41,948 nucleotides of DNA from Rhizobium sp. 18065 (GCF_902706095.1 NZ_CACSJP010000017.1:1-41948); one strand, 5' to 3'. Positions 15,001 to 24,100 are shown, counted from the first letter of the stretch. Numbers and translations: made by a program. Notes: generated from the letters alone by a model not told the origin.

Positions 15001-15938
15001 GTGTTAGACCGTCCGAAGATCGCGCTGTCGGCACGCGCACGGTCGAGCTGGCGGCGAAGCTCCAAGGCGCTGGCGTCTGACACTGCCCGGCCGATGACAA
15101 ACTCGCGTTCATCGTTGTTCAGCCCTTCGAGGACCGGGCCGTATTTGCCCATGTCGCTATTGTCCAGCCAGGTCTGGTCGGGGACCATCGAGACATTGTT
15201 GCCCCACTGGATCACCTGGGCGGTCGGAGTCGTGCGGATAGCGGCGCCGCCGATCTGGCCCCACGTCGGCTCTGGGCCATTGGCGCCGGGAGGCGCGGTG
15301 ATTGTGCCATCAGGCTTGGCCGTGTCCATCCACGAGGCTGGTTGCCAGTTCTCTGGCGTCCCGGCTGGAGCTGCGGAAGGCGTCGGGACCTGCGACGGGT
15401 TATAGCGCGGGGTGTAGGTCTCGCCGGTCTGGTCAAAGCCACCCTGAAGCAGTGCTTGCTGCGATGTGTTGGAGGCTGAAGGCGCGCTGTTGTACGCATC
15501 ACGAAGCCACTGAGGCGCGTTGTCGCTACTGCCTCCAGCTCCCCAGACGGACGGCGAACCGAAGCCAAGGTGCATCGACCCAGGCTGCATGTAGCCAGGC
15601 CCGGCGCCGATCCCTGTCACACCGTTGGCCTTTGCCTTGCGCACAATGTCTTGGAAGATGGGGAGATCCTGCGGATTGGCCCAGTCAAGCTTCCGGCCGT
15701 CCTTGTAGAAGAACACATCGCCAGCATTACCGTGGTCGTGTCGCGTCGATCCGGTTCGGGTTCCAAGACCGCGCGCCGCCTCTTCATGTGTTACCTGCCC
15801 ACCGGAGAAGACCTCCATCTGAATTCCCATATCCGAGAGGAAGGACATGGAGGAGGTGAGCCGTTCGTTGAGAGGGAGGTTCCGCTTCTTGCCTTGGTTG
15901 GCCATGCGGAGAAAGTCGTAGTTGTTGTTGTCTGCCAC
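12012..15938 (-). CDS. Internal virion protein D (T7 gp16-like) with N-terminal M15-type peptidase domain
   Basis: A 1308-residue ejection protein, matching the T7 gp16 size (1318) and position. T7 gp16 starts with a lytic transglycosylase. Here residues about 55-130 instead show the zinc D-peptidase pattern H-x2-G-x-A-x-D (H67, D74), with a later HLGFG (H123), as in VanY/M15 enzymes. The remainder is long and helical; DNA transfer across the envelope is the known family role. It starts with GTG at 15938 after AGGAG. It is preceded by a terminator, so it is set apart transcriptionally from gp15. Predicted enzyme type is from motifs; activity is untested. Confidence 0.88.
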   Translation of the reverse strand: MADNNNYDFLRMANQGKKRNLPLNERLTSSMSFLSDMGIQMEVFSGGQVTHEEAARGLGTRTGSTRHDHGNAGDVFFYKDGRKLDWANPQDLPIFQDIVRKAKANGVTGIGAGPGYMQPGSMHLGFGSPSVWGAGGSSDNAPQWLRDAYNSAPSASNTSQQALLQGGFDQTGETYTPRYNPSQVPTPSAAPAGTPENWQPASWMDTAKPDGTITAPPGANGPEPTWGQIGGAAIRTTPTAQVIQWGNNVSMVPDQTWLDNSDMGKYGPVLEGLNNDEREFVIGRAVSDASALELRRQLDRARADSAIFGRSNTAIAAAFATNILDPVSLVAGGFVGKGVVMTSNALRAATAASRVTRMAEAGIIGLSDATIASGIQAQVDPNFGVDDFAMNALTGVALGAGIGSFVRGAEVSDDMAEASAAFGNKARNMLADKAEAMGYKLDPAAQNFLRPKDSSVGAARNPTPNADVRTGLERAADWLTPGFLSSDVLLRTKAGSGVADLYKRIMPDLTGSGGNRMRGAESAWEVNERLTRTDKANGQRAFQSNFDQWAESQGYTGVKKVLKQSELEQEFDYRVAIALEHPHTADPDSPIQKMADWYRSEGYGKKLDEAKASGAEWAQKVERDDNYVPMIYRRKEVSEVVDKIGMDGLTDVVKQAFLRAQPDLYKRMDALPGGPKARKAAEAARDAKVTRLAQRFVDTVMATKVDGSAPPKLAALSGESEVALREMLTDAGAKIDEIEEFLEAFGYKLKTGPNNFRRRAVMEREEPFIPSMYKDLHNARDYATSLRDLTRRSARDNYEDYATAINRHIALHKAGYRSEAELRTQIEELTNFDRMKREGGLEPGVTKSGLDEARVELSFQADKLMGKEIFPDMSMKAKLTVRILKDLAFVRFMQQSGIANVGDLPVIALRYGVRNLVRTSRMRDFIDVFKRGGSEADALFREVQSELGVGFRTTDKRMFVTHEDMNVDGELFDADRTTKFLARVQAKTSTMSNLTANIGGMNPVTDFLQTMSARAISQKFVDVATGRAKVSQKWLNEFGLDERTLADIRMVAGKMDLTKEGLIRKWNSEKQRKLSPAQAEAYDKFLGIVRREINKTVLEPSPNALRKWMSGPVVGLVMQFKSYMFNAMAVNTVGGLKLGPTYMAKALLVTSLWGSMIYSVQQYLNAFGRDDREEFLEERLSPTGILAGGFQRSAFSSVFPMIIDTVLAGASIPAGEDMRVFTNTRSSGLGSDLVSGSPAFKNINDLRKLAEGMAAAATRTDQEMDQTEFRLFRDLTPFLRTMGLLQATNALLGMTPADTDGTVVRQAR

Positions 15939-15957
15939 TGAGGGTGTCTCCTAAAGG

Positions 15958-15984
15958 AAAAAACCCCCAGCTTGTGGCCGGGGG
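15958..15984 (-). terminator. Rho-independent terminator between gp15-like and gp16-like genes
   Basis: RNA sense CCCCC-GGCCACAAGCT-GGGGG followed by TTTTTT. The stem can be extended by GC/GC inside the loop. It lies 7 bp after the gp15-like stop and would lower transcription of gp16 and the genes after it. Confidence 0.8.
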
Positions 15985-15990
15985 TGAGTG

Positions 15991-18882
15991 TTAACGAAGG
16001 CGTTCTGGCATCATCAGGCTGTCGGCATTGGCCGCGCCTTGGGCCTCTCGCGCCTTATCCTTGGCAGTCTGGGCTCTGGTGGACGCCGCAAGTCCGGCGC
16101 TGATCTCCGCTTCACGCTTGGCTTGCTGCTCGGCGCGGGGCTTGGCTACCGTGGTGTCCCAATCGGACTTGATATCGGACCAGTTTACGAGAGAGTTGCT
16201 GACGGGAAAGCCGCTGGACTTGTAGTAAAGTCGCAGGGTGCCCGGCTTCCCGCCGTTGTCGAAGATGACCTTCTCGCCGCCGAGGTCTGCCGCGTACTTC
16301 TTCGAGTACTGCTCTGCGGCATACTCCAAGACCTCCTTGGCCACATCGCGCGGTGGCTTGCCTGGGAATTCCGAGACATTGACCGTGCGCCCGAAGATGG
16401 GGACGTAGCGATCGGTCACGTTCTTCGCGGCTTGCGTGCGGATGTAGTCATCGTTGGTCGACATTTGCGACAGTCGTTCGACCTCGTCCGCAATCAAACG
16501 ATCAATGACCGGGTCTTCCTCGATATCACTGAGCTGACCGCGCACCGCCGATACATGATCATCAAGCGTTGCCGTGGGTAGCGTTGTGCGCTGTTCCTTT
16601 GGCATGTCACGATAGAGGCGGGCCGCAGTGATGGCTTCAGCCGGGGTCTTGTCGGCTTCGAGACCGGCGAAGATTGCGTCGATGTAGTCCCGGCGCCGCC
16701 CATTGCCACCGACCAGCTCGTCCTTCAAAGGCTCAGAGTAGGTTGCCCAAGCATCCCGCACTTCGTTGAGCTGGGCCTCCTCTTCGGGTCCGACCGAATA
16801 GCCATCCTTCTGGACCTTATTCAGGAATGTTTCCATGAGGGACTTTGTGTTGTCGTCCACCATTCCGTTTCGGGAGTACATGTCCATGACCTGCTTGCGC
16901 ACGTCGCGGGTTGCCTGTTCAGGGGTGGCGGCTGGGTTCTTGACCCGGTATTCCACCATCAGATCCTCTTCGCGCTCTTGGGCGGCGCGCTTTAGCAGAT
17001 CTTCCTTGGTGATCGTCACAACCTTCTCAGGGTCGGCCGGGTCATATGGAACCTTGACCTCTTGGATGAGATCACCACGACCTTCGGCCAGGCGCTTAGC
17101 GGCGGCATCCACGTACTGCGGAATAACCCGCTGCTTGGCGTTGGACTCAAGCGACTTGTCACGCGCCCGGTACTTCTCGGCGACCACGCTGTCGTTCTTC
17201 GCCATTTGCTCGGCGACCCAAGACGATGGCAAGCCCGCAGCCTGGGCCTCGTCAATCATGGAGGGATCGAAATTACCAGTGAGGGCAGCGGTGCGCAGTC
17301 TCTCCTTGACCGGCTTTTGGCCTTCTTCGATGCTGGTCAGCCGCGCCTTCTCGGCGTTGGCCTTGGCGATCTCCCAGTCCACACCCTTGAATTCGGCGAT
17401 GGACATACCGGCCTTGTTCAACTTCACCTTGCCGAGTGCGTCGAGTGCCTTGACGTTGCCGGAAGCCACGTATTCGTCAGCAAGCGCGGACAGCATTGCG
17501 CCCTGGGCCTGAAGCGGTGCGTTGGTGAAGGACTGATTGTCCCGCATCACCGTCTCGATTTCGGAGACAGCGGCATCCGGTCCACGCTGTTTCAAGACCG
17601 TGTTGAACGTGGTGCCAAGCGACGTCCGAAGCTCAGCCTCACGCGCGGTCAAGGTGTCCTCCTCGACCTTCTTCTGATCAGCCTGACGGAAGCCCTGAGC
17701 GCCCGGCTCGAAGACTTCAAGGAACGCCTTCTGGACGTCAGGGTTTGTGGCCCCGCCGACCGAGAAGACCCCGTCCGCATTGGCCGTATCGATGGCCTCT
17801 TGCTTGATGGCGTCAATGTCGACGGTCTCGCCAGCAGCCTTGGCCGTGGCGATCTTGTTGACGGTTTCCTGAGCCAGGGCGATGGCGGCGTTACGCTTGC
17901 GCACGAGGTCTGTGGCGTATTCCGCCGCTTCAGGACTGCCCTTGATCTTGGCCACCTGATCTTCGTAGTCGCCCTGATTGCTCATGACTTCGCCGACCAC
18001 GTCGCCTTCATTGACGATCAGGGCTTGGTCGCGGGCAGTCTTGTCCCAGCGCGTCCAGTTCGCTGCGTACTTGGCACGAAGCGGCTGTCCGTCCGGTCCT
18101 TGGAGATTGCCCAGGGCGTTCAAAGCAACCGGGTCGCCGCCCTGCACATAGCCGTCGATCAGGCTTTCAAGGTACTTCTGCCGTTCTGGAGGCTGCATAC
18201 CCTGCAAGGTCTCGCTGGAGAACAGCTCATCAAGAGCCTTCTGCCCGGCTTCAGGCCCTTGCTTCAGGCTGTTCGTCAGGGAGTTGACCCCGGCCTGGGC
18301 GGCGCCCTCACGCACGAAGGCGGAGTTGTTCGCGGATTGGGTAGCGGCTTGCTGGCGGTAGGTGTTGAGCCAGTTGTCAGCCTGAGACAGGAATGCCGCA
18401 GCGCCGTCACCACCGGGGATCAAGCCATCGGCCTGTCCCTGCTTGGCAATGTTGGCGAACTCTGTCTCCCAGTCCACATTCTGGACGCCGCGCTCATTGG
18501 CGAGTGCAATGATGCGGGCTTGCTGGCTCTCGAAGTAAGACCGACCAGCGGCGGTGGCCCAGACTTCTGCGTCAAGGCTTTCCGGCGCCGCGCCCTTGTA
18601 CTTGCCAGCGGCATAGGTCGGGTCGTTCTGATTTTGCATCAGCTCAAGAGAGGCGAGAGCCTGAGCCCTCTGCCTTTCCTGCGGATCGGTCTTCTTCTGT
18701 TTGTTCGCGCGTGCCAGCACATTGCCGAGGTTGGCGACATTGGCTGACATGCTGCTCAGTCCCTCAATGATGGACCGTGTTGCGCTCTGGTCGCCCGGCC
18801 CCGAGAATGGCGTCTCGGAAGCGAAGGACTGCGGCGCGATGCGTACTTGCCCCAAGGGCTGCATTCTTCGTGAAGGGGCCAT
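15991..18882 (-). CDS. Internal virion protein C (T7 gp15-like)
   Basis: A 963-residue, mostly helical, Gln/Ala/Asp-rich protein between the gp14- and gp16-like genes. T7 gp15 is 747 aa, so this is somewhat longer. It shows repeated short helical hairpins (LDELFSSETLQGMQPPERQK and similar) as in other podoviral ejection proteins. With gp14 and gp16 it would form the trans-envelope DNA ejection conduit. The ATG is 3 bp after the gp14-like TAA. Identification rests on synteny, size and composition. Confidence 0.82.
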   Translation of the reverse strand: MAPSRRMQPLGQVRIAPQSFASETPFSGPGDQSATRSIIEGLSSMSANVANLGNVLARANKQKKTDPQERQRAQALASLELMQNQNDPTYAAGKYKGAAPESLDAEVWATAAGRSYFESQQARIIALANERGVQNVDWETEFANIAKQGQADGLIPGGDGAAAFLSQADNWLNTYRQQAATQSANNSAFVREGAAQAGVNSLTNSLKQGPEAGQKALDELFSSETLQGMQPPERQKYLESLIDGYVQGGDPVALNALGNLQGPDGQPLRAKYAANWTRWDKTARDQALIVNEGDVVGEVMSNQGDYEDQVAKIKGSPEAAEYATDLVRKRNAAIALAQETVNKIATAKAAGETVDIDAIKQEAIDTANADGVFSVGGATNPDVQKAFLEVFEPGAQGFRQADQKKVEEDTLTAREAELRTSLGTTFNTVLKQRGPDAAVSEIETVMRDNQSFTNAPLQAQGAMLSALADEYVASGNVKALDALGKVKLNKAGMSIAEFKGVDWEIAKANAEKARLTSIEEGQKPVKERLRTAALTGNFDPSMIDEAQAAGLPSSWVAEQMAKNDSVVAEKYRARDKSLESNAKQRVIPQYVDAAAKRLAEGRGDLIQEVKVPYDPADPEKVVTITKEDLLKRAAQEREEDLMVEYRVKNPAATPEQATRDVRKQVMDMYSRNGMVDDNTKSLMETFLNKVQKDGYSVGPEEEAQLNEVRDAWATYSEPLKDELVGGNGRRRDYIDAIFAGLEADKTPAEAITAARLYRDMPKEQRTTLPTATLDDHVSAVRGQLSDIEEDPVIDRLIADEVERLSQMSTNDDYIRTQAAKNVTDRYVPIFGRTVNVSEFPGKPPRDVAKEVLEYAAEQYSKKYAADLGGEKVIFDNGGKPGTLRLYYKSSGFPVSNSLVNWSDIKSDWDTTVAKPRAEQQAKREAEISAGLAASTRAQTAKDKAREAQGAANADSLMMPERLR

Positions 18883-18885
18883 TGG

Positions 18886-19413
18886 TTATCCCATTGCTGA
18901 TTTGTTTTGATAATAGCTGCCGATGCCGCCCACGACCGCGTTGCCGATGCCAAGAGCCAGCGACATGCCGGAAGGCTTCTGCACGCTCTTCACGCGGGCG
19001 ACGTAGTTCTCACCGGATGCCCGTTTCTCGGACTGGATCGACCGGATCTGGTTCTCAAGGTTGGTGCTTGCGGCTTGCTGCCGCTCAGCTTCCTGAAGCC
19101 GGATGCTGTTGATCAGCCCGTTCACCGAAAGGCCAGCGGTGCCGCTGAAGGAGGAACGGTTCTTGGCGTCAGCGATGGAAGCCACCGCCTCACGCTGCAT
19201 AAGAAGCTTGTCCTGGGCGGCTGCATCCTGTTCGGTCAGCTCTTGCCTTTGGAGGGCCTCCAGTTCGGAGACGGCAGTGCGCTCGGCGCCCGTCTTGTTG
19301 TCGTTATAGGCTTGCTTTTGGCTGTTGTGCTGCATCACTGCGCCCATGACGCCGAGACCTGTTGAGAGGACTGACGTGATGGCCGGTAGTGCCGCCAGCA
19401 TTGGAGGGCACAT
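18886..19413 (-). CDS. Internal virion protein B (T7 gp14-like)
   Basis: A 175-residue protein starting MCPPMLAALPAITSVLSTGL (T7 gp14, 196 aa, also starts MC). It has an N-terminal hydrophobic stretch, a long helical middle (ERTAVSELEALQRQELTEQD) and a Gly-rich hydrophobic C-terminus (LALGIGNAVVGGIG). T7 gp14 forms the outer-membrane part of the ejection channel. The start at 19413 lies one base after the gp13-like TGA (TGACATG); longer upstream frames are just readthrough of the neighbour. Confidence 0.85.
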   Translation of the reverse strand: MCPPMLAALPAITSVLSTGLGVMGAVMQHNSQKQAYNDNKTGAERTAVSELEALQRQELTEQDAAAQDKLLMQREAVASIADAKNRSSFSGTAGLSVNGLINSIRLQEAERQQAASTNLENQIRSIQSEKRASGENYVARVKSVQKPSGMSLALGIGNAVVGGIGSYYQNKSAMG

Positions 19414-19414
19414 G

Positions 19415-19900
19415 TCAGCGTCCTTTGCGGAAGAACTCCACAAACGGGGTGCCGTCGTTGGAGATTGAGGTTGACGTGCCGAGGAACCGGAAGCCCGCAT
19501 AGCGCAGCCAGTCGAGATGGACTTGGTTGCGGGTGTCGGCCCAGTTTCTCAGGATGGGGTATTCAGCGTGAAGCAACTCGACCGCTCTGCGTGAGTGCTT
19601 CAGGAATGTGATGCGCCGGGTCTTGATCAGATCCGACCCATGCATCCACACAGACCCGGTTCCATCCCCAGCAGGTGCGGCCCCAAACAAGGCGATCACC
19701 GCGTCGGACTGGAGGTCGACAATGGCGAATGCGGTTGAGGAGGCGCCCACGTTGTAGGCCAGAACGCTCTCAAGAGACTGCTCTGCCGGTGTGGTGGATC
19801 GTATTTCGCGGACGTCCTCATGTCGGAGTCTGGAGGCCAGCTCGGGGATATCTTCGAGCTTGGCTTTACGCACGAATGCTGCTGGGGATGAAATGATCAT
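19415..19900 (-). CDS. Internal virion protein A (T7 gp13-like, GNAT-type fold)
   Basis: A 161-residue protein in the exact place of T7 gp13. FVRKAKLEDIPELASRLRHE at the start, HSRRAVELLHAEYP in the middle and WLRYAGFRFLG near the end are typical of the Gp13 family, which has an acetyltransferase-like fold. T7 gp13 is needed for virion assembly but is not a stable conduit part. The ATG overlaps the upstream TGA (ATGA). Enzymatic acetylation is not implied. Confidence 0.82.
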   Translation of the reverse strand: MIISSPAAFVRKAKLEDIPELASRLRHEDVREIRSTTPAEQSLESVLAYNVGASSTAFAIVDLQSDAVIALFGAAPAGDGTGSVWMHGSDLIKTRRITFLKHSRRAVELLHAEYPILRNWADTRNQVHLDWLRYAGFRFLGTSTSISNDGTPFVEFFRKGR

Positions 19901-22473
19901 GTTCCTGTGTAGGCGTCCTTTACCGCCATGCGATAGATGAGACCGGCGATCCTGAAGGACAGCGGCCCGTTGTTCTCAAATGCCACAAGAATGTCGTTGG
20001 CGTTCCCAGCGGTCTTAAAGAAACGCTTCGGGATCTTCTCTTCGGCCTCGCTGCGGAGAACGTAGATATACTCGCCAGTGCCCGCCCCGTAGTGGTTCGG
20101 GGGGGTGAACATGTCGTTGTGGTCATCAGCGGAGTTTCGAAGCGACTGGCCAAGAGACAGCAGCTTTGCGTAGCGGCGGCGGGACTTCGAGCCGACACGC
20201 ATGACCAGACCGGCGGACTGCCCGAGGATAGGACCAAGCGCGGTCACTGCGGCATCCGCGAAGGTCGCATCGCCGTTGGTGTTTCTGGCCACCTGTTCAG
20301 AAGGCTCGATGTAGACACGCGGCGCCCGGCCGAAGACGAAGTCGAAATCGTCAAGCTGGGCCGTGGTCTTGACCTGATTGTCCGAGACCCTGATGACCGC
20401 GTGCACATTGACAGGCTGTCTTGAGCCGGCACTGTTCAACTCGGTCTCAACAATGAAGTAGCTGTCGAGAGGACTGGGCAGGTTGTAGGGCAGGGTCATC
20501 GTGTAGATCCCGTCATAGCTATCGCGGACCCAAGAGACGCCTGGGGCATTCTTCGGGATGCGGCGATCCATGACAATGAGATCCGCAGTCGGCCCCACGA
20601 GCCGGTCAGAGCTGACGTTCATCTTCTCAAGGTGAAGCTGCGTGCCGCGCCTGATGAGGAAATGCAGGTTGCGGTTCAAGACCGTGATGCCGCAGATCTG
20701 GTCGCCAGCCGCGAATGTCCAGAGAGACCAAGCCGACTGCACGCGCCCTTTGTCATCGGTGTCTAGGAACTGGTAGACGAAGACCTCGCGGCGTTGCTCC
20801 CCTGACAGGCAGAAGAGAAGGTTCTCTGACTGGCAACCGAAGAGCTGCTTGACCGGCGCCTTGATATAGGCCGGGACATGCTCTGAGACGTTCTTCGCGC
20901 GTCCCGTTCGGTTCTCATCACTGCCCAGCTCAAACATGTGGATGCTGGCAAACTGATCACCTGGCCCAACGAAGTAGCAGACATTCCCGTAGGGGATCGG
21001 CCTAGCGCTTCGTGGTGACTGATAGCTTGCAGAAGGCTTGAGGTCGGCCACAACCGGGCTCAGGTTCTCGCCTGAAGGCACCGCCAAGACATACTGCGTC
21101 TTGTTGGAGAAGAAGACCGGCTCATTGCCAACCACCGCAGTCGAGTGGAATGCAAGGCTTTCAGCACCGCCCGAGATGATATCAATCGGGTCCGTGTCGA
21201 GAAGCTGGGTCGAGGTTTCCCGCCAGAAGTTGAAAGGCTGGTCGGAGGATCGCGAAGTCACGCAGCCGTCGAAGGTCACGAAGCCAAGCCGCCCGCCGAC
21301 GAAGAACATGTCGTTGATGCTCTGCCCCACGAAGGAAGGCTCGGGGATCGTGTCGACCGATCCAATCTGTCGATCATCCCATTGAAGCGGCCCAAACTCG
21401 AAGGCGTTGATAGCTGTCGCCTTGAGAGCCCACGGCATGGTCTGCGTATCAAACCGGATCGGTGTTCCTGGGGCAGGAACTTCGACCCAATAGCCTGTGA
21501 TCTTCTTGTTGTTCTCGTCCTTCTCCCGGTACTGGACCCAATATTCAGGCGCGTCTGTCTCGGCATTCGATGAGACCCGGATGATGGAGTTCGGCCAGAA
21601 AGAAGCCGGAAGCTCAGTCAGCTTCGGCACGGTGCGCTGGATATGATAGACCTTCTTGGCGTTGTCCTGGTCGGAGCAGTTAACTTCGAAGTCAGCACCA
21701 TCGGCCCGCGTGATCCTGATGATCGCCCCGTTCTGCACAATGGAATAGCCAAGGGCCGCAGCGGTAGAGCCAGGTGCCGCAGCAACTACCCACGTCGTCC
21801 CATCGTTACTGTCCACCGCAGCACCGCTTGGGGCAGCATTGCTGTTCAGGATCGTCGCAACGGCCTTGGCAACGTTTGCCGCCGCCAGTGGGCCGTTGCC
21901 GCCCGTAGTCTTCGGCGCCTTCACGCGCCAACTGTAGGTCAGGCCGCCGTGCGTGAGCTGGATGGATGTGGTGTCTTCATAGTTCGACGCCCGGCAATAG
22001 ATGAATGCTTCCTCAACCTCAGCCGGGGCCATGGTCGCAGACATTTGGATCGTCTTCTTCTGGCTGGACAGGAAGAGATAGTCACCAGCCGCCACGTAGC
22101 GGAGGTCTTCAAAGGGGTCGATGCCCACCAGCCAGCTTTTGCCGGACGGGAACGTCACCGGGCACTCAATGCCTTCTTCGACGTTGAAGACCCGCAGGTT
22201 GCCCTTCGTGACCAGCACCGCGTAACAGCCATCAGGCCCACGGTCGAAGTCGATCTGAAGCGGGTTCTCGAAGTCGGCGATGGTGTTGGACCCGAGGTCG
22301 AATGTGGCTTGGTGGTCGGTGCCGGTCCTTGGGCCAATCCCGGTGATGATCGTTGCGCGGGCGTTGAGCGATGCCTCGACCTGATCTCGAAGACGCATGG
22401 CCGGGGATTGCTGGGAGACGCCGTTGGCCATCGACCCGATGGTGACTGGAATGATTGTCGTACCTTTGGCCAT
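19897..22473 (-). CDS. Tail tubular protein B (T7 gp12-like nozzle)
   Basis: An 858-residue beta-rich protein (T7 gp12: 794). It starts MAKGTTIIPVTIGSMANGVS followed by QQSPAMRLRDQVEASLN, the conserved family opening. It forms the hexameric tail nozzle. It starts in a TGATG overlap with the gp11-like gene. Long open frames on the opposite strand across this gene are not coding. Confidence 0.94.
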   Translation of the reverse strand: MAKGTTIIPVTIGSMANGVSQQSPAMRLRDQVEASLNARATIITGIGPRTGTDHQATFDLGSNTIADFENPLQIDFDRGPDGCYAVLVTKGNLRVFNVEEGIECPVTFPSGKSWLVGIDPFEDLRYVAAGDYLFLSSQKKTIQMSATMAPAEVEEAFIYCRASNYEDTTSIQLTHGGLTYSWRVKAPKTTGGNGPLAAANVAKAVATILNSNAAPSGAAVDSNDGTTWVVAAAPGSTAAALGYSIVQNGAIIRITRADGADFEVNCSDQDNAKKVYHIQRTVPKLTELPASFWPNSIIRVSSNAETDAPEYWVQYREKDENNKKITGYWVEVPAPGTPIRFDTQTMPWALKATAINAFEFGPLQWDDRQIGSVDTIPEPSFVGQSINDMFFVGGRLGFVTFDGCVTSRSSDQPFNFWRETSTQLLDTDPIDIISGGAESLAFHSTAVVGNEPVFFSNKTQYVLAVPSGENLSPVVADLKPSASYQSPRSARPIPYGNVCYFVGPGDQFASIHMFELGSDENRTGRAKNVSEHVPAYIKAPVKQLFGCQSENLLFCLSGEQRREVFVYQFLDTDDKGRVQSAWSLWTFAAGDQICGITVLNRNLHFLIRRGTQLHLEKMNVSSDRLVGPTADLIVMDRRIPKNAPGVSWVRDSYDGIYTMTLPYNLPSPLDSYFIVETELNSAGSRQPVNVHAVIRVSDNQVKTTAQLDDFDFVFGRAPRVYIEPSEQVARNTNGDATFADAAVTALGPILGQSAGLVMRVGSKSRRRYAKLLSLGQSLRNSADDHNDMFTPPNHYGAGTGEYIYVLRSEAEEKIPKRFFKTAGNANDILVAFENNGPLSFRIAGLIYRMAVKDAYTGT

Positions 22474-23087
22474 CAGCGTACCTGCGGTTGGGTCGAGTAG
22501 ATATTGACCTTGTTGTTGGACAGCTCGGCATCCATCAGTTCGCTTTCGGCCCGCTCAAGCTCGCGCTGGTGGAAGGGCGTTGCGGCGATTGCCTCGTCCA
22601 CTTCCTGACCCGAGAGGGATGCAGCCTGAAGCGCCACCACACGCCGGAACTGGTCGGGGGTGTTCATGAACTTCTTGATGGTGATGACCTCCAGCCGGAT
22701 CGGCCGGGTCCACACGAGGCTGTCCGTCTCGCCATTCTTGAGGAACCGCGTGTTAGCATCGCTGTCGATCTCGACCGAAAGGATCAGCCCCTCAGGGAAA
22801 TAGCAGCGCTCATCAGCGTGAAGCTCGACCTTGGAATAGGTTGCCGGGATCGCAATGCGCCCGGTGACAGGGTCAGGGGTCAGTGTGGGCTTGGTCGTGT
22901 TGAACCACCAGCCGCGCATCTGCTGGACGCGGTTTTGCTGGAGGAGATTGGCATACGCCTTCTCGGCGGCGAATGACGTATTGATGAGGGCGAGGTCGTC
23001 AATGCGCGGCTCTCGCATGTAGGTCAGCCCGAGGTTTACGGCTTCGAGTGTGTTGAACTCGCCTGTCTCGGAGAAGATGAGGGGCAT
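22473..23087 (-). CDS. Tail tubular protein A (T7 gp11-like gatekeeper)
   Basis: A 204-residue protein (T7 gp11: 196). It opens with an acidic N-terminus and AVNLGLTYMREPRIDDL, contains MRGWWFNT (about 58) and FMNTPDQFRRVVALQAASL (about 140), all typical of this adaptor, which joins portal and nozzle as a dodecamer. GAGGA ribosome site. It follows the capsid terminator. Confidence 0.93.
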   Translation of the reverse strand: MPLIFSETGEFNTLEAVNLGLTYMREPRIDDLALINTSFAAEKAYANLLQQNRVQQMRGWWFNTTKPTLTPDPVTGRIAIPATYSKVELHADERCYFPEGLILSVEIDSDANTRFLKNGETDSLVWTRPIRLEVITIKKFMNTPDQFRRVVALQAASLSGQEVDEAIAATPFHQRELERAESELMDAELSNNKVNIYSTQPQVR

Positions 23088-23111
23088 GGCTTCCTCGCTA
23101 GAGTGTCAAAG

Positions 23112-23152
23112 AAAAAGGGCAGAGGGCCACCCTGTTAAGAGCAGCCCTCTGC
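23112..23152 (-). terminator. Rho-independent terminator after major capsid gene
   Basis: A perfect 9-bp stem, GCAGAGGGC / GCCCTCTGC, with a 16-base loop, followed by CCTTTTTCTTT in the RNA sense. It lies 8 bp past the capsid stop, the same place as the T7 T-phi terminator that follows gene 10, and should make capsid mRNA the most abundant late message. Confidence 0.88.
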
Positions 23153-23159
23153 GCGAGGA

Positions 23160-24086
23160 TTAGGCGGTTACGACTTCGACAGCGCCTTCAGGACGCAGGA
23201 CGCCATGGCCGACCAGCATCATCGCGAGGATGAGCGTGGAGAGGCGGCGCAGCGAGTACTCGGACTTGATCGAGATATCCTGACGCTTGACCGTGCCGAC
23301 CGCAGTGCGGTGCATGACCAGAGCTGCGGTGTTGATCGCGCTGACGTTGTACTTGTTGTTGAAGGTGCCGGTGACAGCCGTGGTCGGGAGGTTGATCGCC
23401 TTGACCAGCGGGATGTTGTTGATCATCGGGACGTTGCCCTGCATGTAGGCACCGGCACCGCCGATTTCCTTGTTCTGGATGGTCGTGTCCTGGGCCAGCA
23501 GCGAGTACTGGAGCGGCTTCACGAAGGCCGAACGACCTTCCTGCGGCACGTACTTCTCGTCCAGCGCAACGCCAGCGGCGAAGATAGAAGCGGCGAGAGC
23601 AGCCGAAGAAGTCTTGGCCGTGGCCGATACGATCTGCGAACCACCCGGCATGGAGGCGTGCCAGCCAGCCGCACGAGATGCGAGAAGACCGCAGCGAGCG
23701 ACGTTGCTGTCGAATTCCAGAGCCAGAGCCTCGCCGAGTGCTGCGGTGAATTCGCGGCGCACGTCGTAGTGGTTCAGCATTTCGTCAACATCGGCGATGG
23801 AGACCGGGGAGATCATGATACCGTCGATGACGAGGGTCTTCTCGTTCTGCGGGATCGCGTTGCCGGTGATCTCAACGCCAGGCGTATGGTAGCCAGCACC
23901 AGCGCGGCCGATCAGCGGGAACTGGGCCGACTTGCCCTGAGTGATCGACCGGACATAGTGGCGATCCATGAACTGGGTCGTGCGGCGGAATGCGCCAAGG
24001 GTCTCGGCGTAGAACTTCAGGAAGAGCGCGTCGTCAGCACCAGCGTTGTTAGCCTGACCAAGACGAGTTGGGGTATTGTCAGCCAT
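23160..24086 (-). CDS. Major capsid protein (T7 gp10-like)
   Basis: A 308-residue HK97-fold coat protein of the T7 family. FLKFYAETLGAFRRTTQFMD, the VRSITQGKSAQFPLIGR region and the C-terminal RLSTLILAMMLVGHGVLRPE are characteristic. T7 gp10A is 345 aa. No frameshift extension corresponding to gp10B is evident before the terminator. AAGGA ribosome site and a candidate phage promoter directly upstream. Confidence 0.95.
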   Translation of the reverse strand: MADNTPTRLGQANNAGADDALFLKFYAETLGAFRRTTQFMDRHYVRSITQGKSAQFPLIGRAGAGYHTPGVEITGNAIPQNEKTLVIDGIMISPVSIADVDEMLNHYDVRREFTAALGEALALEFDSNVARCGLLASRAAGWHASMPGGSQIVSATAKTSSAALAASIFAAGVALDEKYVPQEGRSAFVKPLQYSLLAQDTTIQNKEIGGAGAYMQGNVPMINNIPLVKAINLPTTAVTGTFNNKYNVSAINTAALVMHRTAVGTVKRQDISIKSEYSLRRLSTLILAMMLVGHGVLRPEGAVEVVTA

Positions 24087-24100
24087 TGAGGCGTTCCTTA

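Noticed and set aside
17062..18747. Long plus-strand open frame (561 codons) opposite the gp15-like gene, and similar ones at 9831-10919, 13053-13865 and 21643-22500
   Set aside because: They lie fully antisense to clearly identified virion or terminase genes, lack ribosome sites and recognisable domains, and are the expected result of GC-rich codon use on the other strand.
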